Origin: Anadara kagoshimensis
Taxonomy: Eukaryota; Mollusca; Bivalvia; Arcoida; Arcidae
Reading direction: 5' to 3'
NCBI GenBank assembly: GCA_021292105.1
Contig: CM037857.1
Coordinates: 37,677,114-37,741,113, forward strand
Length of the DNA stretch: 64,000 nucleotides
Shown here: piece after piece, positions 45,044 through 56,814 of the stretch
Numbering within the stretch: position 1 is the first letter of the stretch
Layout: every line of letters begins with the position of its first letter
Program-made: the position numbers and the translations under genes
Notes under the pieces: model-generated
What the model was told of the DNA's origin: nothing
The model's database searches: none
The model's input: the letters and a program-made list of their open reading frames with translations, nothing else

Positions 45044-46760
45044 ATGGAAGGTTCGACTAAACAATTGAGTTACTTACACACACCAAGAGCAACCAAGTAT
45101 TCATATTCCACAGTTGCGGATCGACTTCAATATTTTGCCAAGAAGAACCCACAAAAGGATGCGTGCGTTGTGTATGGTGCTGACTTCAAGAGGTTTGCAA
45201 TAACGTGTGGGGAACTTTACACCAAGTCTTGCTTGTTTGCAAAAGGGTTGATAGGACTTGGTATCGAAAGTGGCGACACCATAGCCATATCACTGCAAAA
45301 TAGCCCGGAAGCATTAATATCAATTTTTGGAGTTCAATTGGCGGGTGCTGTACCGTTACTTTTAATTTTTTTATCGTCGAGATGGCTCGGACATATGCAA
45401 TGCATTAACAAAGTGTCGTAATGGAAAAGCCATAATATTTGAACCTGGAAACAATGACATTAATTGGAATATCAGCAAGGAATTTATCCAAACATTGGAT
45501 TCAGATGGAAAGGTCAAGAGTTCGAAAATACCATCGCTGAGATTTGCAGTCTTGTCACGTGATCCTAAAAATACTAACAACACTAGTACCTTCTGTAAAA
45601 TAGGAGATATCTGTTCACGTGGTATGAAACAGGAAGTTGCTTTACCTAATCTAGATCCTGATAATATTGCTGCAATATTGCTGAGTTCCGGTAGTTCAGG
45701 GACTCAAAAAGCAATTCAGGTGACACATTTAGACTTGTTAGAAATAGGCCATCGTCTAGCCGACGAAGCTTTCGGGCTATCAGACAATGACATATACTAT
45801 AATCCTAATCCGTTTTGTTGGGGAGGAGCATATCCTTTTGTGTATCTATACAAAGGAACAACAAGAGTTTCTGCCACGAACATTCTTGGATTAAGCACTA
45901 TAGCAGAAGTAAATCTCTTAAACACTAACGTAATACATGCTGAAAAGTGTACATTTACAATGTTAAGCTGCCCAGCTATACAGGATCTTGTTGCAAACAA
46001 AGACAGAAGTAATGATTGGGCTTCGTCGTTGAAAGGGATTGCAGTTGCTGGAATGCCAATACCGTCATCCTGTGCTCAAGTTCTTGAAAGATTTGTCAGT
46101 AAATTTGTTGTTATATATGGTACAACAGAACTGGGAGCCATGGCATTCGACCAGATCAGTCGCGATGAAAGCTTCGAAGATTACAATGTTGGTAAGCCAT
46201 TCGCTGGAGTAGAATTCAAAGTTGTTGATAAAGCAGGTAACATTTTACCACCGAACAAATTTGGAGAGATATATGTAAGAGATAGTATCGCCCATCTTGG
46301 TTATACTGATGGGGATTTATGGAAAAAAGTGTTACTGCAAAACGGCTGGTATAAAACTGACGATAATGGATGTATGCGGGATAACGGGAAATTCGTTGTC
46401 ACGGGGAGAAAATCCGACGTAATAATTGTCGGAGGAGAGTTAGTTTCTCCGTCTTACGTAGAGAATATAATCAAAACATTCCCCGGAGTAGAGGATGTTG
46501 TTGTTGTCCCCATTTCACATGGTACAATGTTTCAAGAAATATGTGCTTGTATCGTTTCAAAGACTGGACAAGACTTGTCTGAAAGTACAATCAGGGAATT
46601 TTTCCGCAAGGAGTTTGGAAATATGCCTACTTTCCGTACGTTTGCACCTCATTATTATATCTTTTTGAACTCGTTTCCAAAAACGCCACTTGGCAAGAAT
46701 TCTCGGAAAGAGATTAAAAACATTGTTTCCGAGCGTCTACAGAAGGACAAAAAACTTTAA
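45044..46760 (+). CDS. Acyl-CoA synthetase-like (ANL superfamily) enzyme, single exon, one frameshift
   Basis: An AMP-binding enzyme that would activate a carboxylic acid to an acyl-adenylate and then the CoA thioester. Two overlapping frames (45,044-45,421 and about 45,370-46,760) together give a family-typical length of about 570 residues. Motifs in order: P-loop LLSSGSSGTQKAIQVTH (about 45,677), YGTTELGAM (about 46,117), NGWYKTDD (about 46,345), TGRKSDVIIVGGE, and PKTPLGKNSRKEI with the catalytic Lys near the C-end. No PTS1 or mitochondrial signal is evident. The first frame runs AGAVPLLLIF and leaves at a seven-T run (about 45,365-45,371); the second resumes YRRDGSDICNAL. One missing T explains it, so an assembly error is likely. 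The gene has no introns here and could be a retrocopy-derived lineage. AATAAA lies about 100 bases after the stop. Confidence 0.88.
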
Positions 46761-47569
46761 AGAAATAAGTGTCTTTGTATACTAGTTAGTATGTATTTCA
46801 TTCTCGTAAACTGACTTTTCTAAGAAGAATAGAATAGAAAACAATTGCCAAACAATTGAAAATAAACTCGGTTGATAAAGCGATATAATCACGCTTAATG
46901 AGTCAGAAGAAATCACGGGTGATGAATTAGCAACGATCAACAATATCAATTTGTGAGCCAAAATAAACAAAAAATATTTTAATATCAAGTACTTTTACAA
47001 GTTGTTATATTTTAAAGTGTATTTAAGAAAAGACGAAAAACGTGTTCTTCTCAATTAATATCAAGGTTCTTTTAATGAGTGGATTTTTTTTAATTTGGCC
47101 TGACCTATTACCAAAATATCGTATAGATTTTTAGAAAAATCAATTTTTGAACAAACATTTGATATTTTATAAAACAATAATTATGGGGGTGGGGGGTGGG
47201 GGTTCATCCCCCACTTTTAAGACCATAAACCAGCGTCGCTACATATTGACCTTATCCTAACAAATAAATGTAATAAATGTACAGTGGCCAGGTTGCACAA
47301 TCCAGAATATTTTCACAAATTAATTTTTTTCGAAAGATGACCATTAAAAAAGGAATGAAATAAAAACTTACACACTGCATATTGAATTTTTTTTGAGAAT
47401 AGTAACTCCAAATTTGACACTTTTGAGAAAAAGGAAAATGCCCGGTATGCTTTAGTACCGAACACTACAAGCACTGCAAAATTGTCCAGAAAATTTAATT
47501 CTACCTTGTATTATCATATTAGGCAATGCATCAGAAACGGTCGTGTAATGCTGTAAAACCAAACACTGG
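46761..47569. other. 3' flank of the acyl-CoA synthetase-like gene, no gene seen
   Basis: AATAAA signals lie near 46,861 and 46,963. A GT/G-rich run (GGGGGTGGGGGGTGGGGG) lies at 47,185-47,203. Nothing else could be assigned. Confidence 0.35.
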
Positions 47570-47762
47570 AATAATATGTAAATTCCGACCTGTCTTATAG
47601 GTCACCTCTATTATAAGAGTCACCTGCTTATAAAGGCCAGTAAAACTGTATCCCAATTGTTCTTTATTTATATTATTTGAACCTGTATATAAAGACCACC
47701 TGTTCATTAAGGCTACTATTAATGGTTCCATTGGGTGGTCTTTATAGACGGGTTTGACTGTA
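47570..47762. mobile_element. MITE, family D, copy 2
   Basis: Reverse orientation relative to 36,285-36,457. It ends GGTCTTTATAGACGGGTTTG ACTGT. It shares CCTGCTTATAAAGGCCAGTA and the block around CCCAATTGTTCTTTATTTAT. Confidence 0.65.
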
Positions 47763-50039
47763 ATTGAAATAGGGCACAATATCGACTAATCATTACAATT
47801 TGTGTTATAAAATACAAGAGAAGGAAAACGTTATGAGCTATGAGCTCAATAAAAACTGTCGCAAACATAAAAAATAATAACTCCGGTTTGATTGGAGATG
47901 TTCATCTTATCAGTCATTATGAAGTCTTCAATGTGGTACTGAGTTCGACCTTTAACCACAAGTGACTAGACCCCTAGTGCAGAAAAATAAAATAAAATCA
48001 AGTTTTAATTTAAGTTAAACCAGCGAATAATTATATATAATAAACTGCCGACAAGACAAATCATTTAAGAAGAATCCGTATGCAATTACAGACTAACCTT
48101 CAGTTGGTTCTGTAAATTGGCCGGCTGTTAACTCGTGAAATGTACCGTATAAATGGGTTTAATGAAAATAAGAACAAGGTGTTCAGAGAACACCACTCCC
48201 CGCCCCATATGGTGAACATCAGTTAGTTGCAAGCAAAGTTACTTATGTTTTATAGTCCACTGGTTATAAAATAAGTGGGGTGGTTGGGACATTTAATAAA
48301 TGTTAAAAATATCCCGACGGGTGTATGCACATATTAGTGCATATTAGTTTGTATTTTTGTCGCGTTTCTAAGTTTGTCATTTGCTGCCATTTCTCAGATA
48401 CAACATTTAACCTTGACTATCAAGTGCCTTCCAGGCCAAATTTTATTTCAATTGGCCAAGTACTTTAGAAGAAAGCTTACAAAACCATAGAAATGCGTTT
48501 GTGGTAAAATCCTATTCAATAAAGCAAACAATAATGCAACACAGTCCAGGTGGTGAAATTTGTCGACACGACAAACACTGGGCATGGTTTACGCAAGTCG
48601 TGGCTTCCAAGGTACGGATGGTGTTGAAAAGAACCAAACTTGCAATGTGGGATTTAACCAGAAAGTTTGGACAGGCGAAAAACGATTTGAAACTATTTTT
48701 TTATTAATTCTAAATACAGGCGGGCTGTTCCGACGGACTATATTACTTTGGCATGTCCTTATACACCTAATAGACAAGGGGTACTTTTACTAACTCCCCA
48801 CTGCATAAAGAAATAAAACTAAAGATTAAATAGTTTGATGCTGGCCTTGGATGCAATGGTATGCAGTGTCATGATTCAAGTACTAAAATATGACCTTTAC
48901 CATTTCAATGACTTAAGAGGTCCCCAATTATGCAAGTTTAAAGTTCATGGGCACATGTTTACAAATGGGAGTATAGTATATTTTATATGTAAAATGTCCA
49001 CACGTACGTAAGAGACACGTGGTTGCAAAAATACATGTACAGTACAGGTGGTTTAACACCGGCGTAACGAGTCGAAGCACGGTTGTCAAGTGGTAGAGAT
49101 ATGGTTGGGCAATGGCTGAAAAACTGTAGAGAGATAGATCTTAGCTGTAGAGAGATAGATCTAAGCTGTAGAGAGATAGATCTAAGCTGTAGAGAGAGAT
49201 AGATCTAAGCTGTAGAGAGATAGATCTAAGCTGTAGAGAGATAGATCTAAGTCTAAGCTGTAGAGAGAGATTTTCAAGCCATTGGTTATCATTAAAAGTG
49301 TTTTTAGACAATATCCTCCCACCATACTTCTGATCTGGGCCTTCTAAACACAGATTGTTGTCTCGTTATACCTATAATCAAGCCTGTATTTAGAAAGTAA
49401 GCCTTCTGGGTCTTGGTTTGTCTATCCATTTATGCTTTTAAAATCTTTTAATGATTGAATTAAGAATTTGCATATGGTACTATTTTTCCTCATGAACGCA
49501 AAGCAAATATACTTTTGCATATGTACGCAAATTTGCATGCTATGTAATGTTACACATGTAAGCAATTCTCGCCACATGAACAGGGCTTTAGAGAAAAGAA
49601 AACACTAATTTGCGATCGCAAGATAAAATAATATCAGTAAAATTGTCAAACCTTGTTCTAATGTTAACGGATTTTCGTAAAAACCTATTGTAAACTTATT
49701 CATTGCAACTAAAACCCCTATTTCCAGAGATTTTAGCCACATTTTCTTATAAATATATCTAGTTGTATCGTTTTATAAGGAAGTAACCTATGGTACAATG
49801 TCAGCCTCTGCTCAAAATCCTGTTTCAAAAAGTCTGCACACTCCGTAAAATATTCAATTTTTCTTTTACTTCAAACTGAAAAAATTCTATGTCCAACAAC
49901 TTCAACTTTTTATATCTTAAAAAGAAGGATTGATAGCTGTATAAACACAAATTAATGGAAATTTGACACATTGTGCAGACTTTTTGTAATAAGATTTTGA
50001 GCAGAGACTAGCATTGTACGCCGGTATTAGATCTCTTCC
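47763..50039. other. Repeat-rich stretch without a supported gene
   Basis: A family B opening fragment (48,180-48,305: TTCAGAGAACACCACTCCCC, GGTGAACATCAG) is present. The 21-bp tandem array at 49,122-49,270 is listed separately. ORFs around 48,500-48,800 overlap in several frames and show no recognisable motif. Confidence 0.35.
49122..49270. repeat. 21-bp tandem array (GCTGTAGAGAGATAGATCTAA), about 7 units
   Basis: Units of CTGTAGAGAGATAGATCTAA(G) repeat almost perfectly, with one GA expansion and one TCTAAG duplication. Each contains the palindrome AGATCT. Confidence 0.85.
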
Positions 50040-50043
50040 TTAA

Positions 50044-52378
50044 GCCCAGGTCACACAGCACTCAACGTCTAAATCACGTACAAAAAGTTATGAAAATCTG
50101 GTGAACGTGGTCGTAAGTGGTAATTTTTGTTCAATTTTGGCTTGGCCGTGCTTTGTACGGGGTATGGCCGTCGGCGGCTGTTGCAGTGCTTACCGCGTCC
50201 AGCCACGTGTAATGCTAAAAATAGGTTCGCACGTGTTCGAACGCGGGGAAAAAAGCGGCAAGTTACCACGGCTGACCGCGGCCTCATCGCGTCTGTAGCA
50301 CTGCCGATCATGCGTTGATCAGCGCGGACGTAATGCGGGCAATCCACTGCTATAGCACTGCCCAATCACGGGTAAGCGCGGTTTGCCGCGCATATAAAAG
50401 TTTTAATTTAGTGTTAATCTAGTAAAGTCAAAACTGCCAAACGCATTTTACATTTCAATTCATTTCATTAATACAATATATAATGTCATCAGTACATATA
50501 TCAAGCATCATTATCACATCAACACTTACATACCAATGCTCCAGCTTCCCTAACTAACATAATCAGTAAGCATAGCTAATGGGGGAGGAGCATGTTATCC
50601 TGCCACGGCACCCTTCTAGCGGGGAGTTGCACCACTGCATGATGAGGTCCCACTGGGCCTTGGCTAGCCTGATATCTCTGTTGGATTCTGGTACTCTATC
50701 AGATCTCGTTGTCTTCACGCCAAACACCAAGCACCAGGGCTCCATCTGGACGCCCACAGTCCACCAGCCTGTTCTGCATCACCGGGTAACGTGTTCTCAT
50801 CAGGTCGGAAGGAGTGCGCACGCGTTGACCAGCAGCATGACAGTATAAGCTTCATACAACATGGTAGAACTAGAAATCTGTTGGCAAGGATCCAAAACTA
50901 CGCATCTGGCCCGCGACAATCGATAGTTAAATATCTTTTGCTCCCTGGTCATGTCCCTATCAGCGTAGGGTTTCATCATGTAGGTCAGGAGTCCGAAGGC
51001 ATCGTCATCTACCAGGAATTAGGGCACCTGGCAGAAGATCCAGCGATGCCATTGTTCTGCAGACCCTCCTTGAACTCGCTTTCATTGTAGATGTGGACAT
51101 CAGAGGAGGACCCCTTGCGCTTACGCCTATCCTCAGGAATATGAAGTCCGAAGACACGACTGCTATGAGGATAACCTGAAGAAGCCTTTATAGTTGAAAT
51201 AGTCGGACCCAGTGTTGACAGGAGCTTTACAAGCAATATGCTTCCCATCTATAGCCCTAATGACATGTGGAAAATTCCATCTGTGGTACCAACCATCAGC
51301 TACCTGGCGCCACTTGGCCTCAGTGTCTGGCGGGGAGAGGATCTAATGAGCATACTCGTAGACGATGGCCTCACAGACTTCACGCACCACAAGACTTATG
51401 GTGTTGTAGGGGTCCCTCCAGGCATTTTGCATCTTACGGTACTTGGAGCCAGCAGCAAGGTGTCTCAGGGCGATAGCAACCTTCAGACCTTGTTAAAGGG
51501 GCGCTCTGCAGTTGGTGGTCTCCTTGGTAAGTGCTGGTGTGTCTCTGCACAATTTCGTCGTACATCGCGGTAGGCATTCTTATAAAGTTCTAAAAGGCTT
51601 TTTGATCTTCGTTACGCAGCTCAACCATGAGACGGTCGTAAAGCCCCGGCTTAGGTCTCCTCGCAATCCAGTCACGCACATAGATGTTCCGTACCACCCT
51701 CCTCCTCCCCCTTCTTCCCTCAGCGAGAATATGTTGGGCCTGTATCAGTTATGTTGGTGCTGGAGCATGAAGATGATGACATCGCGGCGTTGAGGGTTCA
51801 TGTTCACCCCTTGACATCTAGACTGCAAGTGCATAGGTCTCAGAAAATTACGGTATTTATATGTCACAAATCAGAAGTCATACAGAAGTGATCAGGCAGT
51901 GATCAATCGTATTAAGAACTTGTTTCAGACGTTTAACGGGCTTAGGTAGTGATATGTACGCGGAACAAATCTATTTCTTAGTGATAAGCCGCTAAACACA
52001 CGCTATTTCCCGTGATACCAACGCGTAACACGCGTCCGATGACCGTGCTCTGCCAGTGACAGACCGCTAAACTTTCGCGTCTTGCCGCGTCTCCCCAAGT
52101 TTTAATCACTGCCGAAACACGGATTATCACGTGTGTTGCACGTCTTTACCACGTGTGCCGCCCGTGGTTGTCCGCGGAATAAAGTTTTGAACAGTTCAAA
52201 ACTTTTTGCCACGTATGACGCCGTTCAGATGTTTCATCGCATCCTGTCACGTCTGTAAATCGACTGTAGCTCGTCTTAAACTCGACATTAACACGAACAA
52301 CTTCGTCTGCTTCACGGGAGACCACTTTTTGACGGGTTATGGCGATGATTAAGCCGTAAAGCGCTGTGTGACCGGGCC
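50044..52378 (-). mobile_element. Decayed PIF/Harbinger DNA transposon
   Basis: TIRs GCCCAGGTCACACAGCACT (left) and GGCCCGGTCACACAGCGCT (right, complemented) are flanked by TTAA on both sides (50,040-50,043 and 52,379-52,382). That fits a TTA/TAA target. Subterminal stretches of about 300 bp are CpG-rich (CACGTG, ACGCG motifs), unlike the surrounding DNA. The minus strand carries a HARBI1-type transposase relic. Length about 2.3 kb. Confidence 0.85.
50575..51804 (-). pseudogene. HARBI1-like (DDE_Tnp_4) transposase relic
   Basis: From an ATG near 51,803 (MNPQRRDVIIFML) the minus strand reads through Harbinger transposase blocks: RDWIARRPKPGLYDRLM, KVAIALRHLAAGSKYRKMQ, then HVIRAIDGKHIACKAP with the first catalytic Asp, NTGSDYFNYKGFF, and a DVHIYNESEFKEGLQNNGIA block. 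It ends with a tail containing SDRVPESNRDIRLAKAQWDL. Several stops and frame changes separate the blocks, so no active enzyme is made. The second ORF usual for Harbinger (Myb-like) is not evident. Confidence 0.8.
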
Positions 52379-52382
52379 TTAA

Positions 52383-53596
52383 TATAATGATGACATTAGC
52401 AAAAATTGTAAAGTTTTGTAAAATGTGGCCACGATATTTAGAAGAGCGGGTTTTAGTTATAATGAATATGGTTCTGTACCATACATAAAATACAACTAAC
52501 CGACTAAGATACGAAATAATAATAACACAAGATAGACATATTAAGACGAGGTCATTTAGATGAGACTCCCGACTTTGGACTAACGTCAGACATAATAATG
52601 TGGCTGATCGAGTTCTATTTGTTGCCAACACTATTTTAAAGGCATCAATTAAGCCCCTTTTTAATCTAAACGATTCGCCTATGCCTGGCTATTAGTTAAC
52701 CAGTTGATTAGGTAATTTTGTGTTTTAGGGAATATTTCTGAAACTTCTGCTTTTATTCATTTACGGTATTCGATCTTTACGTCCCTCTTGCGAACATTGT
52801 GAATTATAACATAAACAGGTTATTTAATACAAACTAGGCCTAATATACACATAGTACATATTATACCAGTTTTTGTTTTACAGCTTATCATTATGCTTCA
52901 AGATGGTATAATTTGTTGAAGAATATTTGCATTTTTGAATTTCTGCTGGAATTGTAAATAATAAGAGTAAGATAATACACACAAATGTTATTATCAAATG
53001 AGACATTTTAACTCAAAACTGTATTTTTATAGAAAATATTTTAAATTTAACATTAATTTACGGTTGTTTGAGCTAATGCAGCTTTGAACAACCAGACCCT
53101 TAAATTTATATACCAGCATAAAACATCATCCAACATTGTTCCGAATGATCCTGTAACCGATTTAAATGTTTAATTAAGAAAAAAACCATCACTGATTTGA
53201 TAACACAACCAGGTTCTATAAGTGACCCGGTATACAGCATACACAACATCCACAGGTACCCGGGGAATGGATTTTAAGCATTTAATAAATAATTTTTAAT
53301 AAATGCTTAAAATCCATTCCTCGGGTACCTGTGAGAACATCATCCAAAATTGTTCCGAATGATCCTGTAACGGATTTTTATGTTTGATTAAGAAAAAAAA
53401 TCACTGATTTGATTAGCTTGAATCCAGTTTAAGTACTGATATTGGAGATTTTTGTGTAATTGAGATTATGATTAGACTTTGACAGTGTTATATCAGTATA
53501 TCTATTTAGTATTATACTACAGGTGTTCACTAAGTACACTTTGTTAAGTTTAAATAACGATATACATTAATATGATTACCGCCATCAAATCTCAAA
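52383..53596. other. 5' flank of the C-type lectin gene
   Basis: AT-rich and non-coding. It contains a pair of direct repeats around a long hairpin (53,122-53,413, listed separately). No TATA box is clear; the immediate 100 bases before the ATG are unremarkable. Confidence 0.35.
53122..53413. repeat. About 78-bp direct repeats flanking a 39-nt-stem hairpin
   Basis: AACATCATCCAACATTGTTC with CGAATGATCCTGTAAC (53,122-53,200) recurs at 53,336-53,413 with a few changes. Between them stems 53,251-53,289 (CACAGGTACCCGGGGAATGG...) and 53,295-53,333 pair over 37 of 39 positions with a 5-nt loop. The hairpin touches the second direct repeat. It lies about 180 bp before the lectin start codon. Confidence 0.75.
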
Positions 53597-56500
53597 ATGA
53601 AGATATATACCACTATTATTGTACTGTTTACACTTGGTAAGAAATTTCTCTTTTATTTTACTTATTTTTATAATCATTTTGTGGACTTGCTCTATTACCG
53701 TTGGCTGCTCTCTGTTTAATATGTGTCTAATCAGCTTGTATACATTGAGAGGATTTGTGGTCCTAAAATAACCACTTTGTACAGCGTATACTGGATATTT
53801 GCAGCACAAAGTGAACCTATGTAAATAGCATCAGCGGAAGTTGAACGCTGGTTTTTTTTTTATTCAGTATAACGTGATGGTGTATCGACTCATCAATCCA
53901 ACGCATACTTAATTATATTGAAATTTGATAAAATACTGATTTAGATTTATCTGGTCTTCTTTTTTGTGATCGAAGGTTCGGTTCGTGAAATAATTGCTCG
54001 CTCGCTGTTACCATGATCTCCACATTTCAAAACAGACAAATGTGTACCTGCAATCAACAAAACGTGAACATTGTTGATATTGAAGTTGAAAGTCTGTACC
54101 CTGATTAGGACATAGAACCAACCATTTATTGTTAACACCTTCACACACAAACAGAAAATTAATTAAAGTGTATTTGGTAAAAGAGCGAATATGATAATAT
54201 ATTCAGTAATCAGTGTTCAAATCACAGCCCCAAAGCAAAGCAAAAACTAACTGGCAAATTAGGTCAATCATGTGAACTTTTACCTGGGACATGACGCTGG
54301 GTGTTTCGGAAGGATGAGCACCTCCTGTTCAGCTAGCTACATGCACCCACCACATGTGAAAATTGAGAATGAAATAAACATGGGTATCTGAGACATGAAA
54401 TAAATATTTTCAGGGTTATTTTGGATACAGAGACATCATACTTATCAACAATATTGCCAAGGTTTAAAGCCGAGAAGCCTTTCAAAGCAGCAGCATCGCA
54501 TCGTAAATTATATTTAATAGAGTGTGCTTTAATACTGGAAACGATTTTTGATAAAGGATTTGAATACAATTTTGTTTTGATGATTGCTTAATTTTAGATT
54601 GGGTGATTAGTGATGATTCACAATGTCCTCTTGGAAACTGGGTGAATATAAACGACAATTGTTTCCTACTGAGTACACAGGAGTTGTCATGGCAACAAGC
54701 TATCAAAGACTGTCAGTATTACAGTGCGACATTACTACAATTCTACAGCTCTGATATAAAGGTACTTATACTAGTTTTATAGGAACATAGTTATGAAATA
54801 GATTAGTGAAACAAACACACTGAATCTGATGAACGAGGTTGTAAAACTATACTTTAAATGGTGACTGGATATATAATATCAAAATCAAAAATAAACATAC
54901 CAAATCACAATCCCAAAGTTAGAAAAAAAGAAACATACCAAATCATAATTCCCAAAGTAAAGTAAAACAAACATACCAATCCATGAACAAATCAAATCCC
55001 AAAGAAAAGTAAAACAAACATACCAATTCATGTCCAAATCACAATCCATGAACAACCCACAATCTCAAAGCAAAGTCCGAAACTGACAAATGATCATGAA
55101 ATCAAACACGTGACATCCACCAGTGAAGCGAGGTCGGGTGCTCTGGAAGGGTAAATACTTCCTGTTTAGCCAGTTACACATGACAGGTAATATCTAGTTA
55201 TCATTGTTATTTGTTTTAAGTACTATGTGACCTTAGTACTGACTACTAACTTTTATTTTACAAACCAGTAGTACCTAAACGCACCCGTTTAAATACAGCA
55301 CAGAAGTACAACACTTAAGTTAACGAAAAGTAGTCGGTCGAAGCTCGTCTACCGAGTAACCGAGATGCGGATAGCTAGTGACCGATACCACTGACAACAA
55401 ATAGGTAGCACCTGCCAAAAAAGATGTCGCGATATACATTTAGGTAACAAGATGAGATGGTATAATGGTTCTGCACCAATTCGTTATGTCAGTGTTGAAC
55501 TTTTGACAGACATCTGCATGTACTGTACATGTAGCTGAAAATGAAAATTGATCTTTGTTTTACTTCTGAAACAGTCAATAATACAACCCGATCTGTATAT
55601 TAGAATCATAATTTATTTTCATTTTTAGAATCGCTTTATGCAGTTTGTGTCTAGTACAAAGATCACCACAGAACGGTGGTGGACAAGCATGAATGATATA
55701 GGCCACCCGTTTGTGTGGGTCTGGGGTCAAAGAGGTTCAGAAGAAACGGTGGATTCTGATATGTAGTAAGTTGTTAATATAAATATCTTCCGGGTCTATT
55801 TGTAGCGCACCTGTCATGTACAACTTTTGCGTTTGGAAGCATTATTAATACAATGAAACAGTTGTAGTTTAAATAATATTTGACTTTAAAAACTGAAACT
55901 GTATGTCATGGTAGGTGTGGCATGCTTAATTGTCCTACCTGTACATTGTTCTGATAAAAACAAACAACTTATATTGCAACTACAGACTTCAGGCTGGTAT
56001 GTGGTATAATGGCAAACCGATAAGAGTAATGAATTAGCGATTACACTTATTTGATACTAATTAACGCCTAATTTTACATTACCCTTCTTAAACATAGGCT
56101 GGAAAAAAAAATTTTCCGGTCAGAATGAAAACAAAGTTTCAAAGTTGTTTTCTTTTTTTTAATTCGATTACACCGCATTTTTATGTGTGTTTGTTTAAGC
56201 GATTGGTTAGGAGAACCTGATGATACAAACCATGTTGAGAATTGTGGTGCTTTGAACATAGTTGGAGAAGTAAGTGACGAGAAATGTTCAGAAAGACATG
56301 GATTCATATGTGAATACCCAACAACTAGTACGTATCTAAGAAATGATAAAATTATATAAAAACAATTAGAAGAATATTACGGTTAAGTACAAACTATGTA
56401 CCTGTGTACAAAACTGTTGATTCTGATGCCTGAATGTGCCACTCAAACCAGTGATGCATTAGCAAAGATGTCACACAATGGTGACAAAACACAGCACACA

Positions 56501-56765
56501 TGTGCTATAATAACGATATTTGACAGTGAAACAAACAGGAATTCCTGGTTTACATACCAAAGAAACGATCTGGATTGAGATTCAAACCTATTAAGTAATA
56601 TATTATATATATATATATATATAACAACACTAATATGTTAGAATAAATGCACATTTCCTTTTCTTTTCTCTGCATATTTTCCTGGCCTCATTTGTTACTA
56701 GTCCAAAACACGCTTACAGATTAAATTGCCTTTCACTGCCTACATATAGGTTTGGATCAAGCTAG

Positions 56766-56814
<49 letters not shown>

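Noticed and set aside
50579-51573. Plus-strand ORFs inside the Harbinger element
   Set aside because: They are antisense shadows of the transposase relic, whose blocks read on the minus strand.
52146-52631. 161-residue minus-strand ORF
   Set aside because: It crosses the right TIR of the Harbinger element and has no recognisable motif; chance frame in CpG-rich subterminal DNA plus flank.
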